This document shows, piece after piece, positions 26,858 to 35,565 of a stretch of DNA of 44,803 bases. Within the stretch, counting starts at the first letter, position 1; each line of letters opens with the position of its first letter. A program made the translations under genes and the position numbers. The notes under the pieces were generated by a model. The model ran no database searches and had not been told where the DNA came from. It was given only the letters and a program-made list of their open reading frames with translations. Source of the stretch: Clostridium arbusti SL206 (GTDB lineage: Bacteria; Bacillota; Clostridia; Clostridiales; Clostridiaceae); the NCBI RefSeq assembly GCF_000246895.1, contig NZ_BAEV01000021.1, forward strand, positions 1 through 44,803. Direction: 5' to 3'.

Positions 26858-27552
26858 TATTTAAACACCTCCCTATATAACTCATCTATAGATTTTCCCT
26901 TTTCTATTCTAAGCTCTTCTGCATTCCCTTGAAGAACAATTTTACCTTCTGAAATGAATGCTACATCATCAAATAATCTTTCAATATCATTTACCAAATG
27001 AGTAGTAACAATCATAGAACTATCATCTCTATAATTTTCTAATATTGCATTTATTATCTGTTCCCGTGCAGTTGGATCTACTCCTCCTAAAGGTTCATCT
27101 AAGATATATAATTTTGCTCTTCTTGAAAGTGTAAGGGATAACGTTAATTTCTCCATCATACCCTTAGATAACGATGTCACTTTATCCTCTTCACTTAAAT
27201 TCATTATTTGCAAAAGTTCCCTACATTTATTATCATCAAAATCATTAAACATATCTTTATAAAATTTAATTGCATCTTTAATTTTCATCCACTTATAAAG
27301 AAAGTTTACATCTGGTAAATAGGATACTATAGATTTTGTATAAACTCCTGGATTATTCCCATCTATCTTTATTTCTCCTGATGTGTGTCTTAAAATTCCA
27401 GCAGCAATTTTTATAAATGTAGTCTTTCCACTACCGTTTGGTCCTAGAAGTCCAATTATTTTACCTGATGGTATTTCTAAGTTTAGGTCCTCTAGTCCCC
27501 TTTTTCTAAAATATGACTTTTTAAGATTTGATGCCTTAAGTATTGGCTCCAT
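26857..27552 (-). CDS. ABC transporter ATP-binding protein
   Basis: 231-aa ATPase with Walker A LLGPNGSGKTTF, Q-loop SYLPDVNFL, a weak signature LSKGMMEKL, Walker B LYILDEPLGGVDP and H-loop VTTHLVNDI. The signature LSKGM replaces the usual LSGGQ, common in this subgroup of ABC-2 exporters. It overlaps the GntR gene by 17 nt and the permease by one base, so all three are tightly coupled. Confidence 0.9.
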   Translation of the reverse strand: MEPILKASNLKKSYFRKRGLEDLNLEIPSGKIIGLLGPNGSGKTTFIKIAAGILRHTSGEIKIDGNNPGVYTKSIVSYLPDVNFLYKWMKIKDAIKFYKDMFNDFDDNKCRELLQIMNLSEEDKVTSLSKGMMEKLTLSLTLSRRAKLYILDEPLGGVDPTAREQIINAILENYRDDSSMIVTTHLVNDIERLFDDVAFISEGKIVLQGNAEELRIEKGKSIDELYREVFK

Positions 27553-27916
27553 CCTTACCCCTCATTTCTAATTCTTTTTTTAATATTTCAATTATTTCCT
27601 GTGAATTATATCCTAATTTTGACATACCTTCAACAAAAGTGTATATAAATTTATCAGCCATTTCCTTTTTTAGCAACCTCACTTTTCCCTCATCTTCTGT
27701 AATATATCTTCCAAGTCCCCTTTGACTATGTGCTACATTTTCTCTTTCAAGCTCTTGATAAGCTCTTTGAACTGTATTAGGATTTACTTTTATAAATTCA
27801 GCTAATTCTCTAACAGATGGAAGCTTTTCTCCCTTTTTTAATTCTTCTGTAATAATTCTTTCTTTTATATAATTCATTATTTGTATATATATTGGAATAT
27901 TCTCATCAAACTTCAT
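27536..27916 (-). CDS. GntR-family regulator, YtrA subfamily
   Basis: 126-aa regulator. The winged-helix domain is at about 8-75, with PIYIQIMNYIKERIITEELK, GEKLPSVRELAEFIKVNPNT and VQRAYQELERE. The short C-terminal helical region (about 80-120) is that of the YtrA subfamily, which lacks a large ligand domain. It presumably represses its own operon with the ABC transporter. SD is GGAGGTGAGATA before ATG. Confidence 0.92.
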   Translation of the reverse strand: MKFDENIPIYIQIMNYIKERIITEELKKGEKLPSVRELAEFIKVNPNTVQRAYQELERENVAHSQRGLGRYITEDEGKVRLLKKEMADKFIYTFVEGMSKLGYNSQEIIEILKKELEMRGKDGANT

Positions 27917-27951
27917 TATCTCACCTCCATATCAATTACTGTTATACTTAC

Positions 27952-27980
27952 ATAATACACTAAACATTCATGCTTGTAAA
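27952..27980 (-). promoter_or_regulatory. Promoter of the GntR/ABC operon
   Basis: Minus strand: TTTACA (27975-27980), 17-bp spacer, TATTAT (27952-27957), about 35 bp before the GntR ATG. An imperfect inverted repeat TGTATTA...TATAACA downstream of and overlapping the -10 may be the autoregulatory site, with low certainty. Confidence 0.6.
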
Positions 27981-28011
27981 TACTTATATTATTAATATTT
28001 TAAATTAATCC

Positions 28012-28040
28012 TTGATTTTTGTTGAGTATTTGTATATAAT
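28012..28040 (+). promoter_or_regulatory. Promoter of tRNA-Pro
   Basis: TTGATT (28012-28017), 17-bp spacer, TATAAT (28035-28040). The start would fall about 6 nt before the mature tRNA. Confidence 0.75.
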
Positions 28041-28052
28041 AATAAATGTTGC

Positions 28053-28128
28053 CGGGGTGTGGCGCAGATGGGAGCGCGCGTGGTTTGGGACCATGAGGTC
28101 GCAGGTTCAATCCCTGTCACCCCGACCA
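28053..28128 (+). tRNA. tRNA-Pro (TGG)
   Basis: 76-nt cloverleaf with encoded CCA. Acceptor CGGGGTG/CACCCCG, anticodon stem CGTGG/CCATG with loop TTTGGGA (anticodon TGG), T-arm GCAGGTTCAATCCCTGT. It is a single-gene unit with its own promoter and terminator. Confidence 0.96.
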
Positions 28129-28156
28129 AAAGAGCTATTAAGCTCTTTTTTTTTAT
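28129..28156 (+). terminator. Terminator of tRNA-Pro
   Basis: Stem AAAGAGCT/AGCTCTTT with an ATTA loop and a long T-run, immediately after the CCA end. Confidence 0.9.
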
Positions 28157-28357
28157 TATCTTCATTTTTATCCACTATAATATAAATCACTATCGATTTT
28201 TGAAAAATATTCATATATAATTAATATATAAACTTATTGTATTCATTAATAAATAGTTTCTTAAGAATACAATACATATTGTATGGTTAAAATAATAATT
28301 GATTCATATTACATAAAATTTATAAATTCATTAAACAATTTAGAGGAGTTGGTTAAA

Positions 28358-29710
28358 ATGAAGCAAGAATATAATAATTTATTTAAATCTCTTGTAGATG
28401 CATATTATAAAGATGAATTTGAAATATTCATAAAAAAGACACTTTCAGATCCTTCAATAAACAAAAATGAACTTTCTAATATCATATCTTCTTTCTGTGG
28501 AGTAGAGTTAAAGTATACAGATAATGATAATTACATAAAAGATTTAAGAAATGCTATTAAAAACTATAAGTCTGATCATAAAATTGTCAGTAAAATTAGA
28601 GATTGTTCAATAGACTGTGCTGATGAAAATGGTCAAACTTCTTGTCAAAAATCTTGTCCTTTTGATGCTATTTTAATTGATAAAGAAAAAGGGAGCTCAT
28701 ATATTCAAGAAGATCTTTGTACAGATTGTGGTTTCTGCGTTGAAGGATGTCCAAATGGCTCTATTTTGGATAAAGTTGAATTTATACCACTAGCTAACCT
28801 TTTAAAAGAAAAGAAGCCAGTTATAGCTGCAGTAGCCCCTGCCATAACAGGACAATTTGGAGATAACATTACTATGGATCAACTAAGAACAGCTTTTAAA
28901 AGGGTTGGCTTTGCTGATATGATAGAGGTAGCATTTTTTGCTGATATGCTTACCTTAAAAGAAGCTTGTGAATTTAATGAACATGTAAAATCAAAAGATG
29001 ATCTTATGATTACTTCCTGCTGCTGCCCAATGTGGGTTGGAATGCTGAAAAGAGTATATAATGATATGGTAAAATATGTTTCTCCTTCTGTATCCCCTAT
29101 GATAGCTGCTGGTAGAGTTATTAAATCACTTAATATTGATTGTAAAGTAGTATTCATTGGACCATGTATAGCTAAAAAAGCAGAAAGTAAAAATAAGGAT
29201 ATTATAGGTGATATTGATTTCGTCTTAACTTTTGCTGAAGTTAAAGACATATTCGAATCCTTAAATATAAAACCAGAAGAACTTCCCGAAGATCCTTCTA
29301 CAGATTATGCATCTCGTGAGGGAAGACTATATGCTCGTACTGGGGGAGTTTCAATTTCAGTAAGCGAAGCTGTAGCAAAACTATTTCCTGAAAAAAAGGA
29401 TTTATTTAAAAGTGTTCAAGCAAATGGTGTCAAAGAGTGCAAAGAAATATTAGAAAAAGCTCAAAATGGAGAAGCTAGTGCAAACTTTATAGAGGGTATG
29501 GGTTGTATTGGTGGTTGTGTTGGTGGACCTAAAGCTCTTATTCCAAAAGAGAAGGGTAGAGATAAAGTTAATGAGTTTGCAGAAAATTCTAATGTAAAAA
29601 TTTCACTGGAAAGTGATCAGATGAAAAAGATTTTGAGCAAATTAGGTATAAGTTCTGCTAAAGATTTTATGGATGAGGATAAAATGAAAATATTTGAAAG
29701 AGATTTCTAG
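28358..29710 (+). CDS. [FeFe] hydrogenase, group-B (CpIII-like)
   Basis: 450-aa monomeric iron hydrogenase. The helical N-terminal region (1-80) is followed by two [4Fe-4S] sites (Cys cluster at 83-100 ending SCP, and CTDCGFCVEGCP at 121-132). The H-cluster domain has L1 TSCCCPMW (219-226), L2 GPCIAKKAE (268-276) and L3 EGMGCIGGCVGGP (379-391). The extra Cys in L1 and the Gly in GMGC, where group A has MAC, point to the group B enzymes such as C. pasteurianum CpIII. It would catalyse H2/proton interconversion with ferredoxin in the cytoplasm. The ATG at 28358 is chosen for its GAGGAG site; 25 upstream codons have none. Maturation genes are not in this window. Confidence 0.9.
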   Translation: MKQEYNNLFKSLVDAYYKDEFEIFIKKTLSDPSINKNELSNIISSFCGVELKYTDNDNYIKDLRNAIKNYKSDHKIVSKIRDCSIDCADENGQTSCQKSCPFDAILIDKEKGSSYIQEDLCTDCGFCVEGCPNGSILDKVEFIPLANLLKEKKPVIAAVAPAITGQFGDNITMDQLRTAFKRVGFADMIEVAFFADMLTLKEACEFNEHVKSKDDLMITSCCCPMWVGMLKRVYNDMVKYVSPSVSPMIAAGRVIKSLNIDCKVVFIGPCIAKKAESKNKDIIGDIDFVLTFAEVKDIFESLNIKPEELPEDPSTDYASREGRLYARTGGVSISVSEAVAKLFPEKKDLFKSVQANGVKECKEILEKAQNGEASANFIEGMGCIGGCVGGPKALIPKEKGRDKVNEFAENSNVKISLESDQMKKILSKLGISSAKDFMDEDKMKIFERDF

Positions 29711-29779
29711 TTGTAAATATCATTTAGTACAATTATAATCTAGACTATGTATTTTTATATAAAAATATGATATCATTTA

Positions 29780-29824
29780 TACAATAAGAGTGTTGCAAAT
29801 TTTATTTGCAACACTCTTATTGTA
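29780..29824 (+). terminator. Long perfect hairpin after the hydrogenase gene
   Basis: 20-bp perfect arms, TACAATAAGAGTGTTGCAAA and its complement, around a 5-nt loop. It lacks a U-run, but it is the only structure able to end the hydrogenase transcript. The dispersed repeat begins 2 bp beyond it. Confidence 0.7.
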
Positions 29825-29826
29825 TA

Positions 29827-29985
29827 AGGCACATTCAAATAAATAACTAGTCAGTATGCTAGTCTATTTTGAATCCCACTACGTCAACAGAACCCTCAGA
29901 TAGCTCACTATCTGAAGAACCTATTTCCTTGTAGGCTTCAAAATATACGTCGCATCTTTGACTTACTATTTATTTTCATATGCCT
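29827..29985 (+). repeat. MITE-like dispersed repeat, copy A (159 bp)
   Basis: Reference copy. Terminal inverted repeats AGGCACATTCAAATAAATA and TATTTATTTTCATATGCCT pair at 16 of 19 positions. Subterminal ATTTTGAA/TTCAAAAT and a central TCAGATAG-ctca-CTATCTGA hairpin nest inside, so the whole element can fold back on itself. TAA directly abuts GGC...GCC at both ends. No coding capacity. The 382-bp gap between the hydrogenase and PAP2 genes contains the hairpin at 29780-29824, this repeat, and otherwise only AT-rich DNA. Confidence 0.92.
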
Positions 29986-30093
29986 AAGATTAAAAATTAA
30001 CTTAAATTTAAAGAAGATTCAACATTAATATTATAAAATGAATCTACAAACTCAGTAAACATTCATAATATATTTTATAGGGTGGTGAAATTT

Positions 30094-30612
30094 ATGAATG
30101 CTCTTTTAGATCGTATCCAAAGAAAAGATACTTCAATACTAATGATTTTTAATAGTTCTATAAAATGTAAGATATTAGATATATTTATGCCTATAGTTAC
30201 TTATGTGGGGTCTGCAGTGTTTGGAATATTATTTTGTGCTATATCTACTATATATTTCAAAACTAGGGTTTTCGGTATGGAAGTCACAGGTGCCCTTTTA
30301 ATAAGTTCATTAGTTGCTAGATTTATAAAAGTCCATGTAAGTAGAATAAGACCTTATGTAACTTTACAGAATTTATATATTCGTAAAATAGGCATAGACA
30401 ATTATTCTTTTCCATCTGGTCATACAACGGCTACTTTTTCAATTGCCGTTATGATAGCTTTAAATATACCTACTCTTGGCATTTTTAGTATGTTAATTGC
30501 TATTACTGTGGGAGTTTCAAGAATGTATTTAGGAGTGCACTATCCCTCTGACGTTTTAGTTGGTATGTTGCTCGGTACTATTACTTCTCTATGTATATAC
30601 TTTTGGGTTTAA
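30094..30612 (+). CDS. PAP2-family membrane phosphatase
   Basis: 172-aa membrane protein with about five hydrophobic segments and the three PAP2 motifs: KVHVSRIRP (motif 1, about 77-85), PSGHT (motif 2, catalytic-site His) and SRMYLGVHYPSD (motif 3, nucleophile His). Members remove phosphate from lipid phosphates such as undecaprenyl diphosphate or phosphatidylglycerol phosphate; which one cannot be told here. ATG 30094 follows AGGGTGGTG; two GTG codons just upstream are part of that SD region. Confidence 0.9.
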   Translation: MNALLDRIQRKDTSILMIFNSSIKCKILDIFMPIVTYVGSAVFGILFCAISTIYFKTRVFGMEVTGALLISSLVARFIKVHVSRIRPYVTLQNLYIRKIGIDNYSFPSGHTTATFSIAVMIALNIPTLGIFSMLIAITVGVSRMYLGVHYPSDVLVGMLLGTITSLCIYFWV

Positions 30613-30753
30613 TCTTTTGTTTGTATATTTTAACAATGCTTATTAGAGGCCTTTAAAATAATATTCTTTAACAAACATATATTTGCAAAGCTTATAGATG
30701 ACTTGTCTTTATATTATAAAATTTTCATGTTATACTTCTATGGAGGTGATATT

Positions 30754-31416
30754 ATGCTAGATAACATTAAAGCCGCTATATTTGATATGGATGGTACGCT
30801 TATAGATTCCATGTGGGTATGGAATTTAATTGATACAAGATATTTAAAGAGGAGAAATTTAATAATGCCTCTAAATTTGAGGTCTGATATAGAACATTTA
30901 AGCTTTCTAGAGACAGCTCAATATTTCAAAAGAAAATTTAATTTACCAGAATCCTTACAGGAAATAATGGATGAATGGAATAATATAGCATATCATGAGT
31001 ATGCTTATAATGTAGATTTAAAACCCTTTGCAAAAGAATATTTATATAAATTAAAATCCCTTGACATAAAATTAGCTCTAGCTACTAGTAATTGTACCTT
31101 ACTTTTAGAAACTGTATTAAAAAAATATAATATATATGATTTATTTGATACTATAACCACTACCGATGAAGTAACTAGAGGGAAAGATTTTCCAGACATA
31201 TATTTATTAACTGCTAAAAAACTTCAAATTCCACCGAAGAATTGCATTGTTTTTGAAGATATCCTCCCAGCTGTTATAGGGGCCAAGGCTGCTGGTATGA
31301 AAGTAATTGGAGTTCATGATTCCTATGCTGAATGTCAAAAGAAAGAAATAATAAAAAGTGCAGATAAATATATAATTGGATATAAAGAACTAACTGAATC
31401 TGCTAAAGCTATATAA
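30754..31416 (+). CDS. HAD-family phosphatase, beta-phosphoglucomutase-like
   Basis: 220-aa HAD subfamily IA hydrolase with motif I FDMDGTLIDS (nucleophile Asp in the first ten residues after the start), motif II ALATSNCT, Lys in TRGKDFPDIY, and motif IV FEDILPAVIGAKAAGM. A helical cap is inserted after motif I. Substrate is probably a small phospho-sugar or similar metabolite. The ATG at 30754 is chosen because GGAGGTGATATT precedes it; the longer frame adds 17 residues without an SD. Confidence 0.9.
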   Translation: MLDNIKAAIFDMDGTLIDSMWVWNLIDTRYLKRRNLIMPLNLRSDIEHLSFLETAQYFKRKFNLPESLQEIMDEWNNIAYHEYAYNVDLKPFAKEYLYKLKSLDIKLALATSNCTLLLETVLKKYNIYDLFDTITTTDEVTRGKDFPDIYLLTAKKLQIPPKNCIVFEDILPAVIGAKAAGMKVIGVHDSYAECQKKEIIKSADKYIIGYKELTESAKAI

Positions 31417-31419
31417 AAC

Positions 31420-31467
31420 AAAATGGACATTGCAAAATAGAAATATGGATAATGTCCATTTTTATTT
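31420..31467 (+). terminator. Terminator of the HAD gene
   Basis: 12-bp perfect stem AAAATGGACATT/AATGTCCATTTT with a 19-nt loop, then TATTTT, 3 bp after the stop codon. A second inverted repeat, TTGCAAAATA/TATTTTGCAA (31430-31439, 31463-31472), interleaves with it. Confidence 0.8.
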
Positions 31468-31575
31468 TGCAATAAATATGCGTGAAATAATAGGAATATA
31501 AATTGTTATAAATAATATTATAATACTATGTTACTAAAGTTTCCTCTAAATTAATATTAATAAGGAGAGAGTATT

Positions 31576-32004
31576 TTGTTAATCATATTATTTTTAATAT
31601 TACTAGCTATATCACTATACTTTACATCACATTTTGCAACTATAACTTCTATGCAAAAAAAACAAATAATGCTTCTTGTAAGACAAAATATTAATCTTAA
31701 AGATAAGGTTAATAATGAAACTTTGATACTTGACAACGTCACTATATTCTACAGTGTTCCAAAATATAAGTATGGTGCTGTATCAAATTCTTGTAATCTC
31801 TATATTGCTCCAATAAAAAAATATGTTATACTTTGTAAATTAAGTTCTAATATGAAACTTAAAATATTAGATTGTGCAAAGATTGATAAAAACATATGGT
31901 ACGAAGTACAATTTCAATCACAAGACAATATTAATAACAAAGGCTGGATGGAAGCAGAAAATATAATTATTTTTGAGAATGACTTTATTGACTATAAAAA
32001 TTAA
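31576..32004 (+). CDS. Membrane-anchored SH3-like protein, unknown
   Basis: 142-aa protein not assigned to a named family. One N-terminal membrane segment (LIILFLILLAISLYFTSHF, residues 2-20) is followed by a helical linker and an all-beta C-terminal region. The stretch LKILDCAKIDKNIWYEVQF, then KGWMEAENI, resembles bacterial SH3 domains that bind cell-wall peptides. The start is TTG (31576-31578), backed by AAGGAGAGAG upstream. It is probably a small cell-surface protein; the SH3 reading is by eye only. Confidence 0.65.
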   Translation: MLIILFLILLAISLYFTSHFATITSMQKKQIMLLVRQNINLKDKVNNETLILDNVTIFYSVPKYKYGAVSNSCNLYIAPIKKYVILCKLSSNMKLKILDCAKIDKNIWYEVQFQSQDNINNKGWMEAENIIIFENDFIDYKN

Positions 32005-32037
32005 AGGACATCTCAAGTTTGAGACATCCCTTTAATT
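32001..32037. terminator. Bidirectional terminator between convergent genes
   Basis: Stem TAAAGGA-cat-CTCAA / TTGAG-aca-TCCCTTTA with a single bulged C, A-run on the left and TTTAATTTT on the right. It serves the SH3-like gene (+) and the ABC-F gene (-). Confidence 0.75.
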
Positions 32038-33594
32038 TTAAACTATCTTTGTTGTCCATTCTTCACAATTCCATATATCAGTAACTACATCTTGATAAAA
32101 CTCAGGTTCATGACAAACTAAAAGTATACTTCCTTTATATTCCTTTAGTGCCCTTTTAAGTTCCTCTTTTGCTTCAACATCAAGGTGATTAGTAGGTTCA
32201 TCTAATACTAATATATTTGTTTCTCTATTGATAAGTTTACAAAGTCTAACCTTTGCCTGTTCTCCACCACTTAGAACTGTAATCTTACTTTCTATATGTT
32301 TTGTTGTAAGACCACATTTAGCTAATGCAGCTCTAACTTCATATTGAGTAAATGATTGAAATTCATTCCAGACTTCATCTATACATGTATTATAATTAGC
32401 CTTTTTTATCTCCTGTTCAAAATATCCTATGTTTTGATAATCACCTAAAGTAACAGTTCCTGAAATTGCGGCAATCTCTCCTAATAAACTTTTTAACAAG
32501 GTAGTCTTTCCAAGTCCATTAGCCCCTACCAATGCAATTTTCTGACCTCTTTCCATCTTTAAATTAAGCGACTTTGATAAAGGTGTATCATACCCTATTT
32601 TCAAATTATCAGTTTCAAAAATAAGTTTTCCAGAGGTCTTTGCAGGTTTAAAATTAAACTCTGGCTTTGGTTTTTCCTGAGTGAGTTCAATAAGTTCCAT
32701 TTTATCTAATTTTTTCTGTCTTGCTTTTGCCATACCTGTAGTTGCAACTCTAGCTTTGTTTCTTGCAACAAAATCCTTAAGTTTAGATATTTCAGCTTGT
32801 TGCCTTTCATAAGCAGCTTCTAGCTGCCTCTTGTTAGCTTCATGTACTCTTATAAAATCATCATAACTTCCTACATACCTAGTTAACTTTCTATTTTCTA
32901 CATGATATATAAGATTAATCACACTATTTAAAAAAGGAACATCATGAGAAATTAATATAAATGCATTCTCATAAGACTCCAAATATCTTCTTAACCATTC
33001 TACATGACTTTCGTCAAGATAATTTGTAGGCTCATCTAGAAGTAGTATATCTGGATTTTCAAGCAATAATTTTGCTAGAAGTACTTTAGTTCTCTGCCCA
33101 CCACTAAGATCTGTTACATCTCTATCTAATCCAACATCTGTGAGTCCTAATCCCTTTGCCACTTCTTCAATTTTAGCATCTATTATATAAAATCCACTAT
33201 TATCTAATAAATCTTGTATAGTTCCCATTCTTTCAAGCAGCTTTTCTAAAGTTTTCTCGTCTACTTCTGCCATTTTATCTGCTATTTCCATAATTTCAGC
33301 TTCAAGATCAAATAAATATTTAAAGGCCCCTTTAAGTACATCCCTTATACTTTGTCCTTTTTGAAGTTGTGCATGCTGATCCATGTAACCTACTCTTACA
33401 TTACTTGACCATTCCACTTTACCTTCATCCGGCATAAGTTTCCCAGTTATTATATTCATAAATGTAGATTTACCCTCACCATTTGCACCTATAAGTCCTA
33501 TATGTTCTCCTTTTAATAATCTAAAAGAAACGTCTTCAAAAATCGCTCTATCTCCAAAACCATGATTAATATTTTTCACTGTAAGAATACTCAT
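32038..33594 (-). CDS. ABC-F ribosome-associated ATPase (YfmM-like)
   Basis: 518-aa soluble protein with two ABC ATPase domains and no membrane segments. Domain 1: Walker A GLIGANGEGKST, signature LSGGQRTKV, Walker B ILLLDEPTNYLDE. The linker of about 80 residues (roughly 240-320) carries the ABC-F tRNA-interaction motif and a basic coiled coil (NKARVATTGMAKARQKKLDK). Domain 2: VGANGLGKTT, LSGGEQAKVR, LVLDEPTNHLD. ABC-F proteins bind the ribosomal E site and rescue or regulate translation; some give antibiotic resistance. Length and the N-terminal NHGFGDRAIFEDVSFRLLKG resemble B. subtilis YfmM; no resistance role can be claimed. Confidence 0.9.
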   Translation of the reverse strand: MSILTVKNINHGFGDRAIFEDVSFRLLKGEHIGLIGANGEGKSTFMNIITGKLMPDEGKVEWSSNVRVGYMDQHAQLQKGQSIRDVLKGAFKYLFDLEAEIMEIADKMAEVDEKTLEKLLERMGTIQDLLDNSGFYIIDAKIEEVAKGLGLTDVGLDRDVTDLSGGQRTKVLLAKLLLENPDILLLDEPTNYLDESHVEWLRRYLESYENAFILISHDVPFLNSVINLIYHVENRKLTRYVGSYDDFIRVHEANKRQLEAAYERQQAEISKLKDFVARNKARVATTGMAKARQKKLDKMELIELTQEKPKPEFNFKPAKTSGKLIFETDNLKIGYDTPLSKSLNLKMERGQKIALVGANGLGKTTLLKSLLGEIAAISGTVTLGDYQNIGYFEQEIKKANYNTCIDEVWNEFQSFTQYEVRAALAKCGLTTKHIESKITVLSGGEQAKVRLCKLINRETNILVLDEPTNHLDVEAKEELKRALKEYKGSILLVCHEPEFYQDVVTDIWNCEEWTTKIV

Positions 33595-33777
33595 GTTTTC
33601 CCTCCAAACTTAATAATTGTCATTTAAAATAAATAGAACTGAAATGTGGAAAATAAACTAATCCATTTCTCTATTTTTTCTTTGAAAACACCCTAATTTA
33701 CTATTTAAAAATTTAATGTCTAATAAACAGTTTAAATGAGGTTAACAGCTATGTCAAAAGAATTTTTTATTCATAAA

Positions 33778-34482
33778 TTAATGTATAGATCCATCTTTAT
33801 ATTCTGGAACTGAATCAATTATATCCTTTTGGCAACAATACTCTAAATCTTCGTATAAACCAAGCTTGCTTATTTTTTTGTAATGATTTGCATATCTTAT
33901 GAAACTTTTTATATCTTTATTATTTTCATATATATATAATGCTGTAGTAGCTATATCAGATAAATGAAATTCACGCTTCTTCTTCAATATACTTATTATA
34001 TAACCGCTACATATAAAATCATCTATAGAAAATTCTCCATTGGTACCCGAATTAACAATAACTATATCATTATTAAGATTAATTAATTTTTTTGCCACTG
34101 CCTCAGCATTTATCATAGCTGCAATAATTATATGTTTCGCATTAATGCTAGCTTTTATGGCCCTGGTTCCATTAGTAGTAGTCATAATAAGAGTTTTGTC
34201 TTTAACTTTATCTGAATTGTATTCTAGTGGTGAATTTGAAAAATCAAAGCCTTTTATTTTTATGGCATCTCTTTCTCCTCCAAGCATATACTTTTTTCTA
34301 TCTTTTCTTGCTATTCCTACTGCTTCATCCACTGTAAGAACAGGAATAACTTCTTTGCATCCATTGTTAATTGCAGTTACAATTACAGATGTAGCCCTCA
34401 ATATATCTATAACTACTACTGATTTATTAAGTATTTTCTTTTCCTTTATATCATCTGCTGATATTATTATATCAATATTCAT
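33778..34482 (-). CDS. comB: 2-phosphosulfolactate phosphatase family protein (ComB-like)
   Basis: 234-aa protein of the ComB family: [20 protein letters not shown] near the N-terminus, then [20 protein letters not shown] and [12 protein letters not shown]. The founding archaeal enzyme hydrolyses 2-phosphosulfolactate in coenzyme M synthesis. Many clostridia carry a homologue although they lack that pathway, so the true substrate may differ. It precedes the ABC-F gene on the same strand with 183 bp between them. SD is AGGAGGAAAATATT before ATG. Confidence 0.85.
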   Translation of the reverse strand: MNIDIIISADDIKEKKILNKSVVVIDILRATSVIVTAINNGCKEVIPVLTVDEAVGIARKDRKKYMLGGERDAIKIKGFDFSNSPLEYNSDKVKDKTLIMTTTNGTRAIKASINAKHIIIAAMINAEAVAKKLINLNNDIVIVNSGTNGEFSIDDFICSGYIISILKKKREFHLSDIATTALYIYENNKDIKSFIRYANHYKKISKLGLYEDLEYCCQKDIIDSVPEYKDGSIH

Positions 34483-34605
34483 AATATTTTCCTCCTAAAC
34501 TACACTTTCCTCTATTTTGTTAGAATAGCTATATATCTTATATTTATGAATCTCTTTTTATATTACTGCTACACTTTTTCATTATAAAAACAAAAATTAT
34601 TCTGA

Positions 34606-35565
34606 TTAATTTTTATGAAAACATAATCCTTGATAAATCTTTTCTTCTTTCATCTTATTATCAATAGCATTGAGAATTTCCCACTTTTTTAGACTCCATT
34701 TTGGCTCTATTAGAAGATTTCTGGGTGCATCTCCAGTAAGCCTATGTATAACAATATTTTCCCTTAGCATAGTAAGAGATTTACATATAATATTCACGTA
34801 TTCTTCTTCAGTCATAAAATTCATCTTATTATCTTCATATAATTTTACTAAAGGTGTATTCTTCATAAGATGTAAGAGATGCATTTTAATTCCTTGAATA
34901 TCTATATCCGATATATATCTTATAGTTTTTAGCATATCGTCTTCAGTTTCTCCCGGAAGACCAAATATAGTATGGACAACTACATCTATATTTCTACTCC
35001 TCAATCTTTCAAGTGTAATTTCAAAGGCACTTAAATCGTATCCCCTATTAATTATCTCGGCTGTTTTATTATTTATAGTTTGAAGCCCTAACTCTACCCA
35101 TAGATAAGTCTTCTTATTGTATTCATCAAGTAAATCTAATACAGCATCACTTATACAGTCTGGTCTTGTGGCAATAGCCAAAGCTACTACACCATCTTGC
35201 TTTATAGCCTCTTCATATTTATATCTTAAAGTTTCAGTATTCGCATAAGTGTTTGTATAAGCCTGAAAATAGGCTATGTATTTACCGTGCTTCCATTTTT
35301 TATTCATCATACTTTTTATATCTTGAAACTGTCTATCTATTGAAAAATTTCGATTCCCAGCAAAATCTCCTGACCCTCTTTCACTACAGAAAATGCACCC
35401 TTCATTACTTATGGTTCCATCTCTATTGGGACATGAAAAACCAGCGTCAAGGGATATTTTAAATACCTTTTCACCAAATTTTCCTCTTAAAAAACTATTT
35501 AAATTATAATAATGTTTACCATTCCATTTTAAATCATGAATTGAATCAACTTCTTTTTTTATCAT
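34606..35565 (-). CDS. Radical SAM protein, TIGR01212/YtqA family
   Basis: 319-aa radical SAM enzyme. The cluster-binding Cys pattern is C-x12-C-x2-C in SCPNRDGTISNEGCIFCSER (near residues 48-67), the spacing typical of this Elp3-related YtqA group. Further conserved features are GLPGETEDDMLKTIRYISD and the C-terminal HRLTGDAPR. The substrate of the family is uncertain; a role in RNA modification has been suggested for relatives. The ATG at 35563-35565 is chosen over a GTG two codons upstream, which lies inside the SD GAGGTG. Confidence 0.88.
   Translation of the reverse strand: MIKKEVDSIHDLKWNGKHYYNLNSFLRGKFGEKVFKISLDAGFSCPNRDGTISNEGCIFCSERGSGDFAGNRNFSIDRQFQDIKSMMNKKWKHGKYIAYFQAYTNTYANTETLRYKYEEAIKQDGVVALAIATRPDCISDAVLDLLDEYNKKTYLWVELGLQTINNKTAEIINRGYDLSAFEITLERLRSRNIDVVVHTIFGLPGETEDDMLKTIRYISDIDIQGIKMHLLHLMKNTPLVKLYEDNKMNFMTEEEYVNIICKSLTMLRENIVIHRLTGDAPRNLLIEPKWSLKKWEILNAIDNKMKEEKIYQGLCFHKN

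Noticed and set aside
32038-33594. Antibiotic-resistance ABC-F gene
   Set aside because: Family membership alone does not show resistance; the sequence resembles housekeeping YfmM-like proteins.
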